This document shows, in pieces, positions 8,456 to 17,637 of a DNA stretch of 64,000 nt (position 1 is the first letter of the stretch; each line of letters opens with the position of its first letter). The stretch comes from Massilia brevitalea (GTDB lineage: Bacteria; Pseudomonadota; Gammaproteobacteria; Burkholderiales; Burkholderiaceae_D), in the NCBI RefSeq assembly GCF_030711405.1, contig NZ_JAULSI010000001.1:124001-188000 (forward strand), given 5' to 3'. A model generated the notes under the pieces. That model saw only the letters and a list, made by a program, of their open reading frames with translations. It did not search any database and had not been told where the DNA came from. The position numbers and the translations under genes were made by a program.

Positions 8456-9322
8456 TCATGCACGCACTGGCAGGGGAAGTTCGAGCAACTCGGGCTGGAA
8501 CACCAGCCGCTCCTGCCCACTCAGGAGCAGGAAGTGGCGCCCGCTGCAGCGCGCCAGCAGCGACATGCCGACCTTTTCCGCCACCATGTGCCCCATCTGC
8601 GTGGTGCCCGAGCGCGACAGCAGGAACGGAATACCCATCTGCGCGCCCTTGATCACCATTTCCGAGGTCAGCCGGCCGGTGGTATAGAACACCTTGTCGG
8701 CGCCCGTCATCCCTTCCAGCCACATCAGGCCGGCAATCGCATCGACCGCATTGTGGCGGCCCACGTCCTCGACGAAATACAGCAGCTCGCCCGTATTCGA
8801 GAACAGCGCGCAGCCGTGCACCGAGCCGGCCTGTTTATAAATCGATTGCTGGGTGCGGATGGTCTCGACGATGCGGTACACCACCGATTGCGGCAGGCGC
8901 GCATCCGGCGGCAGGGTGATCTGGTCGACTTCGTCCATCAGCCCGCCGAACACCGAGCCCTGGCCGCAGCCGGTGGTGACCACCTTTTTCGCGGTGCGCT
9001 CTTCGATGCCCTGGATGCCGCTGCGCGTGACCACGGCCACCGCATCGACCGACCAGTCCACCTGCACCGACACCACTTCTTCGATGGAACGCACCAGGCG
9101 CTGGTTGCGCAGGTAGCCGAGCGTCAGCGCTTCCGGTGCGCCGCCCAGCGTCATCAGCGTGACCAGCTCGCGCTTGTCGACGTAGACGGTGAGCGGGCGT
9201 TCGGCCGGAATCGAGAGCGTGGCGCGGCGCCCGCGCTCGTCCAGCGACTCGACCTCGTGCGTGAGGCGGGCCTGGGCATCGGACAGGAGGGGACGGTAGC
9301 GTGGCAAGTCGGGACAGTTCAT
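8456..9322 (-). CDS. fdhD: Formate dehydrogenase accessory sulfurtransferase FdhD
   Basis: Passes sulfur from a cysteine desulfurase to the molybdenum or tungsten bis-pterin cofactor of formate dehydrogenase. The start ATG at 9322 overlaps the stop of the catalytic subunit gene by four bases; the product is 288 residues. Family parts are RPLTVYVDKRELVTLMTLG, KKVVTTGCGQGSVFGG, AGSVHGCALFSNTGELLYF, EDVGRHNAVDAIAG and FYTTGRLTSEMVIKGAQMG. The active-loop cysteine is C119 in TGCGQG; only this one is present where E. coli FdhD has a CxxC pair. I believe this is normal for the Fds-associated group, but it is worth checking. It is downstream of, and coupled to, the enzyme it matures. Confidence 0.93.
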   Translation of the reverse strand: MNCPDLPRYRPLLSDAQARLTHEVESLDERGRRATLSIPAERPLTVYVDKRELVTLMTLGGAPEALTLGYLRNQRLVRSIEEVVSVQVDWSVDAVAVVTRSGIQGIEERTAKKVVTTGCGQGSVFGGLMDEVDQITLPPDARLPQSVVYRIVETIRTQQSIYKQAGSVHGCALFSNTGELLYFVEDVGRHNAVDAIAGLMWLEGMTGADKVFYTTGRLTSEMVIKGAQMGIPFLLSRSGTTQMGHMVAEKVGMSLLARCSGRHFLLLSGQERLVFQPELLELPLPVRA

Positions 9323-12120
9323 ATTGCCAATTGTGCCACGCCGGCGAGAATCTGGCCGCCACCGTAGCTGCCCTGCGCCGCCACCGCCCCGCCCGGCACG
9401 ACCTTCACCGCGCAGTATTTGAACTCCGGGATCTTGCCGTAGGGGTCGAGCGCCGCATTCGTCAGGCGGTTGATCGCCGCTTCGTAATAGCAGAAAGGGA
9501 CGAAGATCGCGCCCACCGGCGAGCTGTCGTCGGCGCGCGCCCACAGCACCACTTCGCCGCGGCGCGAGGCAATCGTGATCGCGGCGCCCGGCTCCACGCC
9601 CAGGCGCTGCAAGTCCAGCGGATGCACCAGCGCCACCGGATCGGGTTCGATTGCATCGAGCACGCCGGCGCGGCGCGTCATGCTGCCGGTGTGCCAGTGT
9701 TCGAGCTGGCGGCCGGTAATCAGGACCATCGGGTACTCGGCATCGGGCCGCTCGTCGGCGGGGATGATGTCGGCCGGGACGAAGCGCGCCTTGCCGCCTT
9801 CGCGCGGGAAGGCATCCGTGAACACCACCGGCTGGCCCGGCCCCTCCTCCACCGGGCACGGATACACGACCGCACCTTCGCGTTCGAGCCTTTCCCAGGT
9901 GATGCCGGCGATGCTGGGCATGGTCTTGCGCATCTCGTCGAACACCTCGGATACGTGGCCGTAGTCCCAGCCAAGTCCCAGCTGCTGCGCGATCTTCTGG
10001 ATGATCCACAAATCGGGCTTGGCCTCGCCCGGCGGATCGATGGCTTGGCGGCCCAGCTGCACCAGGCGGTCGGTATTCGTGAAGCTGCCGGTCTTCTCGG
10101 GGAAGCTCGACGCCGGCAGGATGACGTCCGCGAGATAGGCCGTCTCGGTCAGGAAGATGTCCTGCACCACCAGGTGCTCGAGCGCGGCCAGCGCGGCGCG
10201 CGCGTGATTGGCGTCGGGGTCGGACATGGCCGGGTTCTCGCCCATGATGTACATGCCGCGGATCTGGCCGGCGCAGATGGCGTCCATGATCTCGACCACG
10301 GTCAGGCCGGGCTTCGGGTCGAGCGTGGCGTTCCAGGCCGCTTCGAACCTGGCGCGCACGGCCGGATTGTCGACGCGGCCGTAGTCCGGCAGCATCATCG
10401 GGATCAGGCCGGCGTCGGAGGCGCCCTGCACGTTGTTCTGTCCCCGCAGCGGATGCAGGCCAGTGCCGGGGCGGCCGATCTGGCCGGTCATCAGCGACAG
10501 TGCAATCAGGCAGCGCGCGTTATCCGTGCCGTGGATGTGCTGGGAGATGCCCATGCCCCACAGGATCATCGAACCCTTCGAGGTCGCGTACAGGCGCGCG
10601 ACGTAGCGGATGGTGTCGGCGTCGATGCCGCAGATCGGCGCCATCGCTTCCGGGCTGTAGCCGGCCACGTTGGCTTCCAGCTCGGCGTACCCAACCGTGC
10701 GCGCCGCGATGAAGGCCGGGTCGACCAGGCGCTCTTCGACGATCACGTGCATCAGCGCGTTCAGCAGGGCGACGTCGGTGTCGGGCTTGAACTGCAGGTA
10801 GCGGTGCGCGTGGCGCGCCAGGTCCGAGCGGCGCGGGTCGAGCACGATCAGTTTCGCGCCCGCCTTGGCCGCATTCTTGATCCAGGTGGCGGCCACCGGG
10901 TGGTTCACCGTGGGGTTGGCGCCGATGACGACGATGACCTCGGCGCGCGTGACGTCCATCACCGGGTTCGATACCGCGCCCGAGCCTATGCCTTCCAGCA
11001 GTGCCGACACCGAGGACGCGTGGCACAGGCGCGTGCAGTGGTCGACGTTGTTGGTGCCGAATCCGGTGCGCACCAGCTTCTGGAACAGGTAAGCCTCTTC
11101 GTTGCTGCCTTTGGCCGAACCGAAGCCGGCCAGCGCGGCGCCGCCATGGGCATCGCGTATCTGGGCCAGCTTGCCGCCGGCCAGCGCCAGCGCTTCTTCC
11201 CAGCTCGCTTCACGGAAGACGTCGAGCACGCGCTCCGGGTCCATGACGAAGTCGCCGGTCTTCGGCATGCCTTCGCGCCGGACCAGGGGTTTCGTCAGGC
11301 GGTGCGGATGGTGAGCATAGTCGAAGCCGTAGCGCCCCTTCACGCACAGGCGGCCGTGGTTGGCCGGGCCGTCGCGCCCTTCCACGTACAGGATGCGGTT
11401 TTCCTTCACGTGGTAAGTGAGCTGGCAGCCGACGCCGCAATAAGGGCAGACCGAATCGACCTGTTTATCGGGGATGTTCAGCGCCACGCCGCGCGCCGGC
11501 ATCAGGGCGCCGGTCGGGCAGGCCTGCACGCATTCGCCGCAGGCCACGCAAGTGGAGTCGCCGAGCGGGTCGTCCTGGTCGAACACGATCTTCGCCGCCT
11601 GGCCGCGGAAAGCCAGCCCAATGACTTCGTTCACCTGCTCGTCGCGGCAGGCGCGCAGGCAGCGCGTGCACTGGATGCAGGCGTCGAGATTCACGGTGAT
11701 GGCGGCGTGGGTCGCGTCGAGCTGCGGCTGCGTACGCGTCGGTGCAAAGCGCGGTCTACCCACGCCAAGCTTCTCCGCCCACACATCGACTTCGTTGTGG
11801 CGCGTGTACTGGGCTTCCGCCATATCCGACTGCAGCAGCTCGATCACCATCCGTTGCGCAGCCACGGCGCGCGGGCTGTCGGTCGTGACCTTCATGCCGG
11901 CCGTGGGCTGGCGGCAGCAGGAGGCTGCCAGCACGCGCTCGCCGGCGATCTCCACCATGCAGGAGCGGCAGTTGCCGACTGCCTCCAGGCCCGGCTTGTA
12001 GCACAGGTGCGGCAAATCGATGCCTTCACGCCGTGCCACCTCGATCAGGGTGTCGCCGGGCAGCGCTTCGACCGCACGCCCATCCAGTTCAAAGGCAATC
12101 GTCGGAATCGTCGCGTTCAT
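9319..12120 (-). CDS. fdsA: NAD-dependent formate dehydrogenase, catalytic alpha subunit
   Basis: Soluble molybdenum/tungsten formate dehydrogenase, 933 residues, which oxidises formate to CO2 and sends electrons to the NAD-reducing subunit. The N-terminus is a [2Fe-2S] domain (C40, C51, C54 and C68/C69). Next are two [4Fe-4S] ferredoxin motifs (CIQCTRCLRAC from 148; CVACGECVQACP from 191) and the CPYCGVGC site from 225 that opens the molybdopterin domain. The metal ligand is Cys366 in CTRLCHASS, so this is a cysteine enzyme and not a selenoenzyme. The C-terminal pterin domain has ITGRQLEHWHTGSMTRR. It overlaps genes on both sides by four bases (ATGA), consistent with a coupled operon. Confidence 0.95.
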   Translation of the reverse strand: MNATIPTIAFELDGRAVEALPGDTLIEVARREGIDLPHLCYKPGLEAVGNCRSCMVEIAGERVLAASCCRQPTAGMKVTTDSPRAVAAQRMVIELLQSDMAEAQYTRHNEVDVWAEKLGVGRPRFAPTRTQPQLDATHAAITVNLDACIQCTRCLRACRDEQVNEVIGLAFRGQAAKIVFDQDDPLGDSTCVACGECVQACPTGALMPARGVALNIPDKQVDSVCPYCGVGCQLTYHVKENRILYVEGRDGPANHGRLCVKGRYGFDYAHHPHRLTKPLVRREGMPKTGDFVMDPERVLDVFREASWEEALALAGGKLAQIRDAHGGAALAGFGSAKGSNEEAYLFQKLVRTGFGTNNVDHCTRLCHASSVSALLEGIGSGAVSNPVMDVTRAEVIVVIGANPTVNHPVAATWIKNAAKAGAKLIVLDPRRSDLARHAHRYLQFKPDTDVALLNALMHVIVEERLVDPAFIAARTVGYAELEANVAGYSPEAMAPICGIDADTIRYVARLYATSKGSMILWGMGISQHIHGTDNARCLIALSLMTGQIGRPGTGLHPLRGQNNVQGASDAGLIPMMLPDYGRVDNPAVRARFEAAWNATLDPKPGLTVVEIMDAICAGQIRGMYIMGENPAMSDPDANHARAALAALEHLVVQDIFLTETAYLADVILPASSFPEKTGSFTNTDRLVQLGRQAIDPPGEAKPDLWIIQKIAQQLGLGWDYGHVSEVFDEMRKTMPSIAGITWERLEREGAVVYPCPVEEGPGQPVVFTDAFPREGGKARFVPADIIPADERPDAEYPMVLITGRQLEHWHTGSMTRRAGVLDAIEPDPVALVHPLDLQRLGVEPGAAITIASRRGEVVLWARADDSSPVGAIFVPFCYYEAAINRLTNAALDPYGKIPEFKYCAVKVVPGGAVAAQGSYGGGQILAGVAQLAI

Positions 12121-13832
12121 GCCAGCCCCCGCAGGTTCCCCAACTCATGTGGAAAATACTTGATGACGCAGTCGACCGGATTCGGCGCCGCCTGCCCCAG
12201 GCCGCAGATCGAGGCATCGCGCATCACCTGCGACAGTTCGCCAAGCAGCGCAGTGTCCCACTGCGGCGCCTGGATCAGGTCCAGCGCCTTGGCCGTGCCG
12301 GCGCGGCAGGGCGTGCACTGGCCGCAGGATTCGTCGGCGAAGAAGCGCATGGTGTTGCGCGCCGCCGCCACCGCGCTGTCCTGCTGCGACAGCACCACCA
12401 CCGCGGCCGAACCGATGAAGCAGCCGTAGGGTTGCAGCGTATCGAAGTCGAGCGGGATATCGCCCATGGCGGCCGGCAGGATGCCGCCTGAAGCGCCGCC
12501 CGGCAGGTAGGCATAGAAGTCGTGGCCATCCGCCATGCCGCCGCAATATTCGGCAATCAGCTCGCGCACCGTGATGCCGGCCGGCGCCAGCTTCACGCCT
12601 GGCTCGCGCACGCGGCCGGACACCGAGAACGAGCGCAGGCCACGCCGGCCATTGCGCCCGAAACTGGCAAACCATTCTCCGCCGCGTTCCAGGATCTCGC
12701 GCACCCAGTGCAGCGATTCGAAGTTGTGTTCGAGAGTCGGCCGCCCGAACAGCCCGATCTGCGCCACGTAGGGCGGACGCAGGCGCGGCATGCCGCGCTT
12801 GCCCTCGATCGATTCGATCATGGCCGATTCTTCGCCGCAGATGTACGCCCCGGCGCCGCGCCGCAGGTGGATCTCGGACATGCCCTGCACTGGCGGATCG
12901 CGCCGCAGCGCGCTTAGCTCCGCTTCCAGCAGCGCGCGGCAGGCGTGGTATTCGTCGCGCAGGTAGATGTAGATGGCCTCGATGCCGACCGCCCAGGCGG
13001 CAATCAGCGCGCCTTCCAAGAAGCGGTGCGGGTCGCGCTCCAGGTAGACGCGGTCCTTGAAGGTCCCGGGTTCGCCTTCGTCGATGTTCACCGCCATCAG
13101 GCGCGGACCGGGTTCAAGCCGCACGATGCGCCACTTGCGGCCCAGCGGAAAGCCGGCGCCGCCCAGGCCGCGCAGGCCGGATGCTTCCAGCGTGCCGATC
13201 ACGGATTCGGCTTCGTGCAGGCCGGCCACGCAGTCGCGCAGCAGGCGGTAGCCGCCGGCAGCGCGATAGGCCGCGTAATCCACGTGAGCATCGGCTGTGT
13301 CGACAGCAGCACCCCCGCCAACGCGCGCCAGGATGGACTCGGCGCTTGCCTGCGCCACCGCCTCCTGTCCCACCAGCGCCGCCGGCGCCTGCTCGCAGCG
13401 GCCGATGCAGGGCGCGGCCAGCACGCGCACCTCGGCGCCGAGGATGGCGGGCAGCCGCGCCAGCAGGTTGGACGCACCCGCCATCTCGCAGGACAGCCCG
13501 GCGCAGACGCGCACGGTCAGCGCCGGCGGCGCCGCCTCGCCCTCGCGCACGACGTCGAAATGGTGATAGAAGGTGGCGACCTCGTAGACCTCGGCCTGGG
13601 CCTTGCGCATTTCCTGGGCCAGCGCGGCCAGGTGGCCGGCGGGAAGGCAGCCAAGATGGTCCTGCAGCGTGTGCAGGTGCTCGATCAGCAGGTCAGGCCG
13701 GCGCGGCGCATCACCGAGCAGGGCCTGCACCTCGGCCAGGGCCTGCGGATCGACACGGCGGCCCTTGGGCGCCTCGCGCTTGCGCTGGCGGCTCGCCCCA
13801 GCGACCGCAATCGGAATGACGGGATGGTTCAT
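12117..13832 (-). CDS. fdsB: Formate dehydrogenase NAD-reducing subunit, NuoE-NuoF fusion
   Basis: Electron-exit subunit that passes electrons via FMN to NAD+. Residues 1 to about 160 are a NuoE/FdsG-like thioredoxin-fold domain with the [2Fe-2S] ligands C110, C115, C142 and C146 (VRVCAGLSCEM, APCIGRCEQAP). From about residue 190 it is NuoF/FdsB-like: GLRGLGGAGFPLGRKW and NIDEGEPGTFKDR for FMN/NADH, YICGEESAMIESIEGKRG, and a [4Fe-4S] site ESCGQCTPCRAGT near the end. In Cupriavidus-type operons these are two genes (fdsG, fdsB); here one 571-residue chain. The ATG at 13832 is chosen because GGAG lies seven bases before it; an in-frame start 22 codons upstream lacks family support. Confidence 0.92.
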   Translation of the reverse strand: MNHPVIPIAVAGASRQRKREAPKGRRVDPQALAEVQALLGDAPRRPDLLIEHLHTLQDHLGCLPAGHLAALAQEMRKAQAEVYEVATFYHHFDVVREGEAAPPALTVRVCAGLSCEMAGASNLLARLPAILGAEVRVLAAPCIGRCEQAPAALVGQEAVAQASAESILARVGGGAAVDTADAHVDYAAYRAAGGYRLLRDCVAGLHEAESVIGTLEASGLRGLGGAGFPLGRKWRIVRLEPGPRLMAVNIDEGEPGTFKDRVYLERDPHRFLEGALIAAWAVGIEAIYIYLRDEYHACRALLEAELSALRRDPPVQGMSEIHLRRGAGAYICGEESAMIESIEGKRGMPRLRPPYVAQIGLFGRPTLEHNFESLHWVREILERGGEWFASFGRNGRRGLRSFSVSGRVREPGVKLAPAGITVRELIAEYCGGMADGHDFYAYLPGGASGGILPAAMGDIPLDFDTLQPYGCFIGSAAVVVLSQQDSAVAAARNTMRFFADESCGQCTPCRAGTAKALDLIQAPQWDTALLGELSQVMRDASICGLGQAAPNPVDCVIKYFPHELGNLRGLA

Positions 13833-13958
13833 GCTTGTCTCCAGGACGGCGCCCTGACCGATGGTCCGGGCGCCTTGTTGTGCTGCCTTGTTGTTCAAGC
13901 ATATGCCAGTTTCAGGGCCAACTCAATCCGGAAAGCGGCAAACTGGAGACGAGCATCC

Positions 13959-14195
13959 CTAGCGCCGCCGCTTCTTCCAGTTGTACTCCGGCCCCGTCAC
14001 GTCCACGCCCGGATGCCCGACCACGTCGGGGTGCTCGGAACACATGGTGACAAAGCGCACGCCCTCGCCGGCGCGCTGGCGCTTGCGCAGCTCCTCCATG
14101 AAGCCCATCGCCGCCACCATCTCCTCGGTGCCGAATGCCTGGGCATGCGGGGTAATCTCGGTTTCTTCGACCATGGTCCAGTACACCATATACAT
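13959..14195 (-). CDS. Small conserved hypothetical protein
   Basis: A 78-residue cytoplasmic-looking protein starting MYMVYWTMVEETEITPHA and ending in the basic NWKKRRR. It has no signal peptide or membrane segment. AAAAGGAGCG stands eight bases before the ATG at 14195, a strong ribosome-binding site that supports it as a real gene. It lies 126 bases upstream of the formate dehydrogenase genes in the same direction, so it could be the first gene of that operon. I recognise similar short proteins in related Burkholderiales but know no function. An internal Met at residue 3 is an alternative start. Confidence 0.75.
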   Translation of the reverse strand: MYMVYWTMVEETEITPHAQAFGTEEMVAAMGFMEELRKRQRAGEGVRFVTMCSEHPDVVGHPGVDVTGPEYNWKKRRR

Positions 14196-14451
14196 CGGCT
14201 CGCTCCTTTTGATATGCCCTGAGCATACCGAAAACCCCGCCGAACCGGCAAGGATGACACAATCGCAACCTCTTGTAGATCACAATATTGCACTAATTAG
14301 ATGCAGATCAATGTTATTTAGCAGAGGAAACGGAAAGGAAGGTAAAAGTAGGACTAGTCCGAAATGTCTCCGTTATGTTCGCCGCTTAACATAACTGCAT
14401 CTCCGAGGCCGCTAGGCTTAAGCCTGTCTTCACTAAAGCAGGTAAATCCTC

Positions 14452-16713
14452 ATGAACATTGACAAGCAGATCCAGCCAGATACCGCATCCGAGCTGGCGC
14501 TTTGGGGCGGACTCGAATGCACGGTCAACCGCGTGCGCGACCAGTACTTCAGCCAGATGGACCGCAACGGCCACGCCAGCCGCCTGCAGGACATCGAACG
14601 CTTTGCTTCCCTCGGCATCAAGGCCATCCGCTATCCGGTCCTGTGGGAGCGCACCGCCCCCAACGGCATCGAGACCGCCGACTGGTCCTGGTCCGACGCG
14701 CGCCTGCCGGCCCTGCAGCGGCTCGGCGTCACCCCGATCGTCGGCCTGGTCCACCACGGCAGCGGTCCGGAGCACACCAGCCTGGTCGATCCAGCCTTCC
14801 CCGAAAAGCTCGCCGAGTACGCCGGTGCGGTAGCAGCACGCTATCCCTGGGCCGAGTACTACACCCCGGTCAACGAAATCCTGACCACGGCGCGCTTCTC
14901 GGGTCTGGCAGGCGTCTGGTACCCGCACGGTAAAAGCCACGCCATCTTCGTGCAGGCCCTGCTGATCGAGACGAAAGCCACCGTGCTGTCGATGCGCGCC
15001 ATCCGCGCCGTGAATCCGGATGCGAAACTGGTCCAGACCGACGATTTGTCGAAGACCTACGGCACCCCGGAGATGCAATGGCTGGCCGACTTCTTCAACG
15101 AGCGGCGCTGGCTGGGCTGGGATCTGCTGTGCGGGATGGTCGATCCCGAACACAAGATGTGGAACTACCTGATCGAATCGGGCGCCACGCCTGAGGATTT
15201 GCTGTGGTTCCGCGATAATCCCTGCCCGCCCGACATCATCGGCGTCAATTACTACGCCACCAGCGAACGCTGGCTGGATCACCGCACCGAGCGCTATCCG
15301 CACGACCGCTGCCACGAGTACGACGGCGTGCCGCATGCCGACATCGAGACCCCGCGCGTGCTGGCCACGCCAACCCCGGGCATCGGGCCGCTGCTGCACG
15401 AAACCTGGGAGCGCTACGGCCTGCCGATTGCGATTACCGAAGCGCACATCGACGCCAACCGCGAAGACCAGATGCGCTGGCTGCTCGAAATCTGGAACGC
15501 GGCGAAAAAGGCGCGCGCCGGCGGCGCCGACGTGCGCGCCGTCACGGTCTGGGCCCTGCTCGGCTCCTACGACTGGAATTGCCTGGTCACCGAATGCCGC
15601 GGCTACTATGAGCCGGGCCCGTTCGATGTGCGCGGCCCGGAACCACGGCCTACCGCCGTGGCGACCCTGATGCGCGAGCTGTCCTCCGGCCGCCCGCTGA
15701 CCAACCCGGTGCTGCAAGGCCAGGGCTGGTGGCGCCGTCCCGGACGCTTCCTGTGCAAACCGGTCGCCACCCGCACCGCCGTGGCCGACATCGCCGTGCG
15801 CGATCCCTTCAAGTCGCAGCAGGTGCAGCCGATCCTGATCGTCGGCGCCACCGGCACCCTGGGCTCGGCCTATGCCCGCATCTGCGAAAAGCGCAATCTG
15901 GCCCACCACGTGCTGACGCGCCAGGAAATGGACATCACCGACCCGGCCTCGGTCGAGGCGGCGATCCAGCGCTTCAAGCCCTGGGCCGTCATCAATGCCG
16001 GCGGCTACGTGCGCGTCGACGATGCCGAGGCCGAGAGCGAAGCGTGCATGGCCGCGAATACCCATGGCCCGACGGTGCTGGCGCTGGCCTGCATCCGCCA
16101 CGCGATCCGCTTCATGACCTTCTCCAGCGACCTGGTGTTCGACGGCGCCAAGAGCACGCCTTACGTCGAGTCCGACCCGGTGGCGCCGCTCGGCGTGTAC
16201 GGGCGCAGCAAGGCCGAGTCAGAGCGCCGTGTGCTGGAAGCTGACCCGCAGGCGCTGGTGATCCGCACCAGCTCCTTCTTCGGCCCCTGGGACGGCCACA
16301 ACTTCGTCACCCAGGCCATCAATACCCTGCGCAGGGGCCAACGGTTCGAAGCCTCGAACGACCTGGTGGTGTCGCCGACCTATGTGCCCGACCTGGTGAA
16401 CGCCAGCCTCGATCTGCTGGTCGACCGCGAGCGCGGCATCTGGCACCTCGCGAACGGCGAGGCGATCACCTGGGCCGAGCTGGCCCGCAAGGCCTGCGCG
16501 GCAGCCGGCGTCGACGCCAGGGGCCTGGTCGAGCGTCCCGCCGCCGAATCCGGCTACAAGGCGGTGCGTCCTGGCTACTCGGCCCTGGGCAGCGAGCGCG
16601 GCCTGCTGCTGCCGTCGCTCGACGACGCCCTGGCGCGCTACATGAAGGCGCTCGAGGAGCACGCCAGCGACGACGGCGAACTGGTGGGCGAAGCGGCGCA
16701 CTACGCGCGCTGA
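14452..16713 (+). CDS. GH1-like glycosidase fused to RmlD-like sugar-nucleotide reductase
   Basis: A 753-residue two-domain protein. Residues 15-420 resemble family-1 glycosidases: ECTVNRVRDQYFSQ at the start, the acid/base region YYTPVNEI with Glu142, and the nucleophile-like AITEAHIDANRE with Glu330. Both glutamates are kept, although the surrounding motifs (usually TxNEP and ITENG) differ. Residues 460-735 are an extended SDR of the dTDP-4-dehydrorhamnose reductase kind: GATGTLGSAYARI from 465, SSDLVFDG, and the catalytic pair Y583/K587 in VYGRSKAES. It starts at ATG 14452. It stands alone, divergent from the formate dehydrogenase region, and ends at a strong terminator. What it acts on is unknown; a role in cell-surface sugar metabolism is likely. 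Confidence 0.85.
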   Translation: MNIDKQIQPDTASELALWGGLECTVNRVRDQYFSQMDRNGHASRLQDIERFASLGIKAIRYPVLWERTAPNGIETADWSWSDARLPALQRLGVTPIVGLVHHGSGPEHTSLVDPAFPEKLAEYAGAVAARYPWAEYYTPVNEILTTARFSGLAGVWYPHGKSHAIFVQALLIETKATVLSMRAIRAVNPDAKLVQTDDLSKTYGTPEMQWLADFFNERRWLGWDLLCGMVDPEHKMWNYLIESGATPEDLLWFRDNPCPPDIIGVNYYATSERWLDHRTERYPHDRCHEYDGVPHADIETPRVLATPTPGIGPLLHETWERYGLPIAITEAHIDANREDQMRWLLEIWNAAKKARAGGADVRAVTVWALLGSYDWNCLVTECRGYYEPGPFDVRGPEPRPTAVATLMRELSSGRPLTNPVLQGQGWWRRPGRFLCKPVATRTAVADIAVRDPFKSQQVQPILIVGATGTLGSAYARICEKRNLAHHVLTRQEMDITDPASVEAAIQRFKPWAVINAGGYVRVDDAEAESEACMAANTHGPTVLALACIRHAIRFMTFSSDLVFDGAKSTPYVESDPVAPLGVYGRSKAESERRVLEADPQALVIRTSSFFGPWDGHNFVTQAINTLRRGQRFEASNDLVVSPTYVPDLVNASLDLLVDRERGIWHLANGEAITWAELARKACAAAGVDARGLVERPAAESGYKAVRPGYSALGSERGLLLPSLDDALARYMKALEEHASDDGELVGEAAHYAR

Positions 16714-16729
16714 GTATTTGGTCGTACCG

Positions 16730-16774
16730 GGCCGCCGTCCGACGCAGCACGCGCCGGGCGGCGGCCGTTTTTTT
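16730..16774 (+). terminator. Rho-independent terminator after the GH1-RmlD gene
   Basis: A perfect 8-base stem (GGCCGCCG at 16730-16737 with CGGCGGCC at 16759-16766) is followed one base later by seven Ts (16768-16774). It sits 17 bases after the stop codon of the fusion gene and points in its direction. Confidence 0.85.
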
Positions 16775-16870
16775 GCAGCGGCCCCTGCCTGCACGCGACG
16801 AGGCCGATGCGGTAACATGCAGCCTGCGCCGGCCTGCCCGGCATTCCCTGCGACTCCTACAGGTTCAGCC

Positions 16871-17602
16871 TTGAAAATCTTCGTCATCAGTCTGCCGTCC
16901 AGCCGCGAGCGGCGCGCCCTCGTCGCGCACAAGCTCGGTTCGCGCAACCTTCCCTTCGCGTTCATCGACGCCGTCGACGGCCGCGTCGACAAGCATCCCT
17001 ACCTCGCCAACTACGACGAAGCGAGCTTCCTGGTGCACCGCCGCCGCCGCGCCGCGCCGGGCGAACTGGGGTGCTATGTCAGCCATCTGCTGGCCTGGGA
17101 AAAGAGCGTGGAACTGAACGAGCCGATCGTGGTGCTGGAAGACGACTTCCAGCTGACGCCGGACTTCGAGGCGGGGCTGGACTATGTAGGCAAGTTTGCA
17201 GACCAGGTGTCGTTCGTGCGCCTGGAGCCGCTGGAGAAGCACACGGTGATGACCTCGGATACCAGTGCCGGCTTCAGCCTGGTCAAGCAGCTGGATGTGG
17301 GCATGTGCATGACCGGGTATGTGATCACGCCGCAGGGCGCGAAAAAGCTGCTGGCGCATGCGCGCACGATCCGGGCGCCGATCGATTTGTTCCTGAAGTA
17401 CACCTTCGATCACGGCGAGCTGATTCACGCGGTGGTGCCGCATGGGGTGTATCCGACGCATGAGGATTCGGTGATCGGGATCGATGTGCGCAACCAGCGC
17501 GAGAAGGGGTTTGTGCTGGGGCTGAAGCGGTTTGCGTACAAGACGTTTTACCGGTTCGCCAATTTGTTCACCAACCTGGCGAATGGCTTGCGCAGGTTCT
17601 GA
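16871..17602 (+). CDS. Glycosyltransferase family 25 (LPS core type)
   Basis: GT25 enzymes transfer galactose or glucose onto lipooligosaccharide core. The family N-terminus KIFVISLPSSRERR starts directly after a TTG at 16871, so I place the start there (243 residues). An in-frame ATG at 16817 would add 18 poorly conserved residues and cannot be excluded. Motifs seen are FIDAVDGR (about residue 35), RRAAPGELGCYVSHLLAWE and the DxD-like VVLEDDFQLTPDF near residue 93, then TGYVITPQGAKKLL and HGVYPTHEDSVIG. It has no membrane segment and is probably a peripheral inner-face enzyme. It faces the waaL-msbA pair across a repeat-filled gap, which fits LPS assembly. Confidence 0.87.
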   Translation: MKIFVISLPSSRERRALVAHKLGSRNLPFAFIDAVDGRVDKHPYLANYDEASFLVHRRRRAAPGELGCYVSHLLAWEKSVELNEPIVVLEDDFQLTPDFEAGLDYVGKFADQVSFVRLEPLEKHTVMTSDTSAGFSLVKQLDVGMCMTGYVITPQGAKKLLAHARTIRAPIDLFLKYTFDHGELIHAVVPHGVYPTHEDSVIGIDVRNQREKGFVLGLKRFAYKTFYRFANLFTNLANGLRRF

Positions 17603-17637
17603 TACGTGGTGCTGTCTGCGCTGGTGGGCGACACCTT

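Noticed and set aside
9301-12429. A 1042-codon plus-strand open frame opposite the formate dehydrogenase genes
   Set aside because: It follows the third-position GC bias of fdsA on the other strand. It has no start signal or motif, and the opposite strand has full iron-sulfur and pterin signatures.
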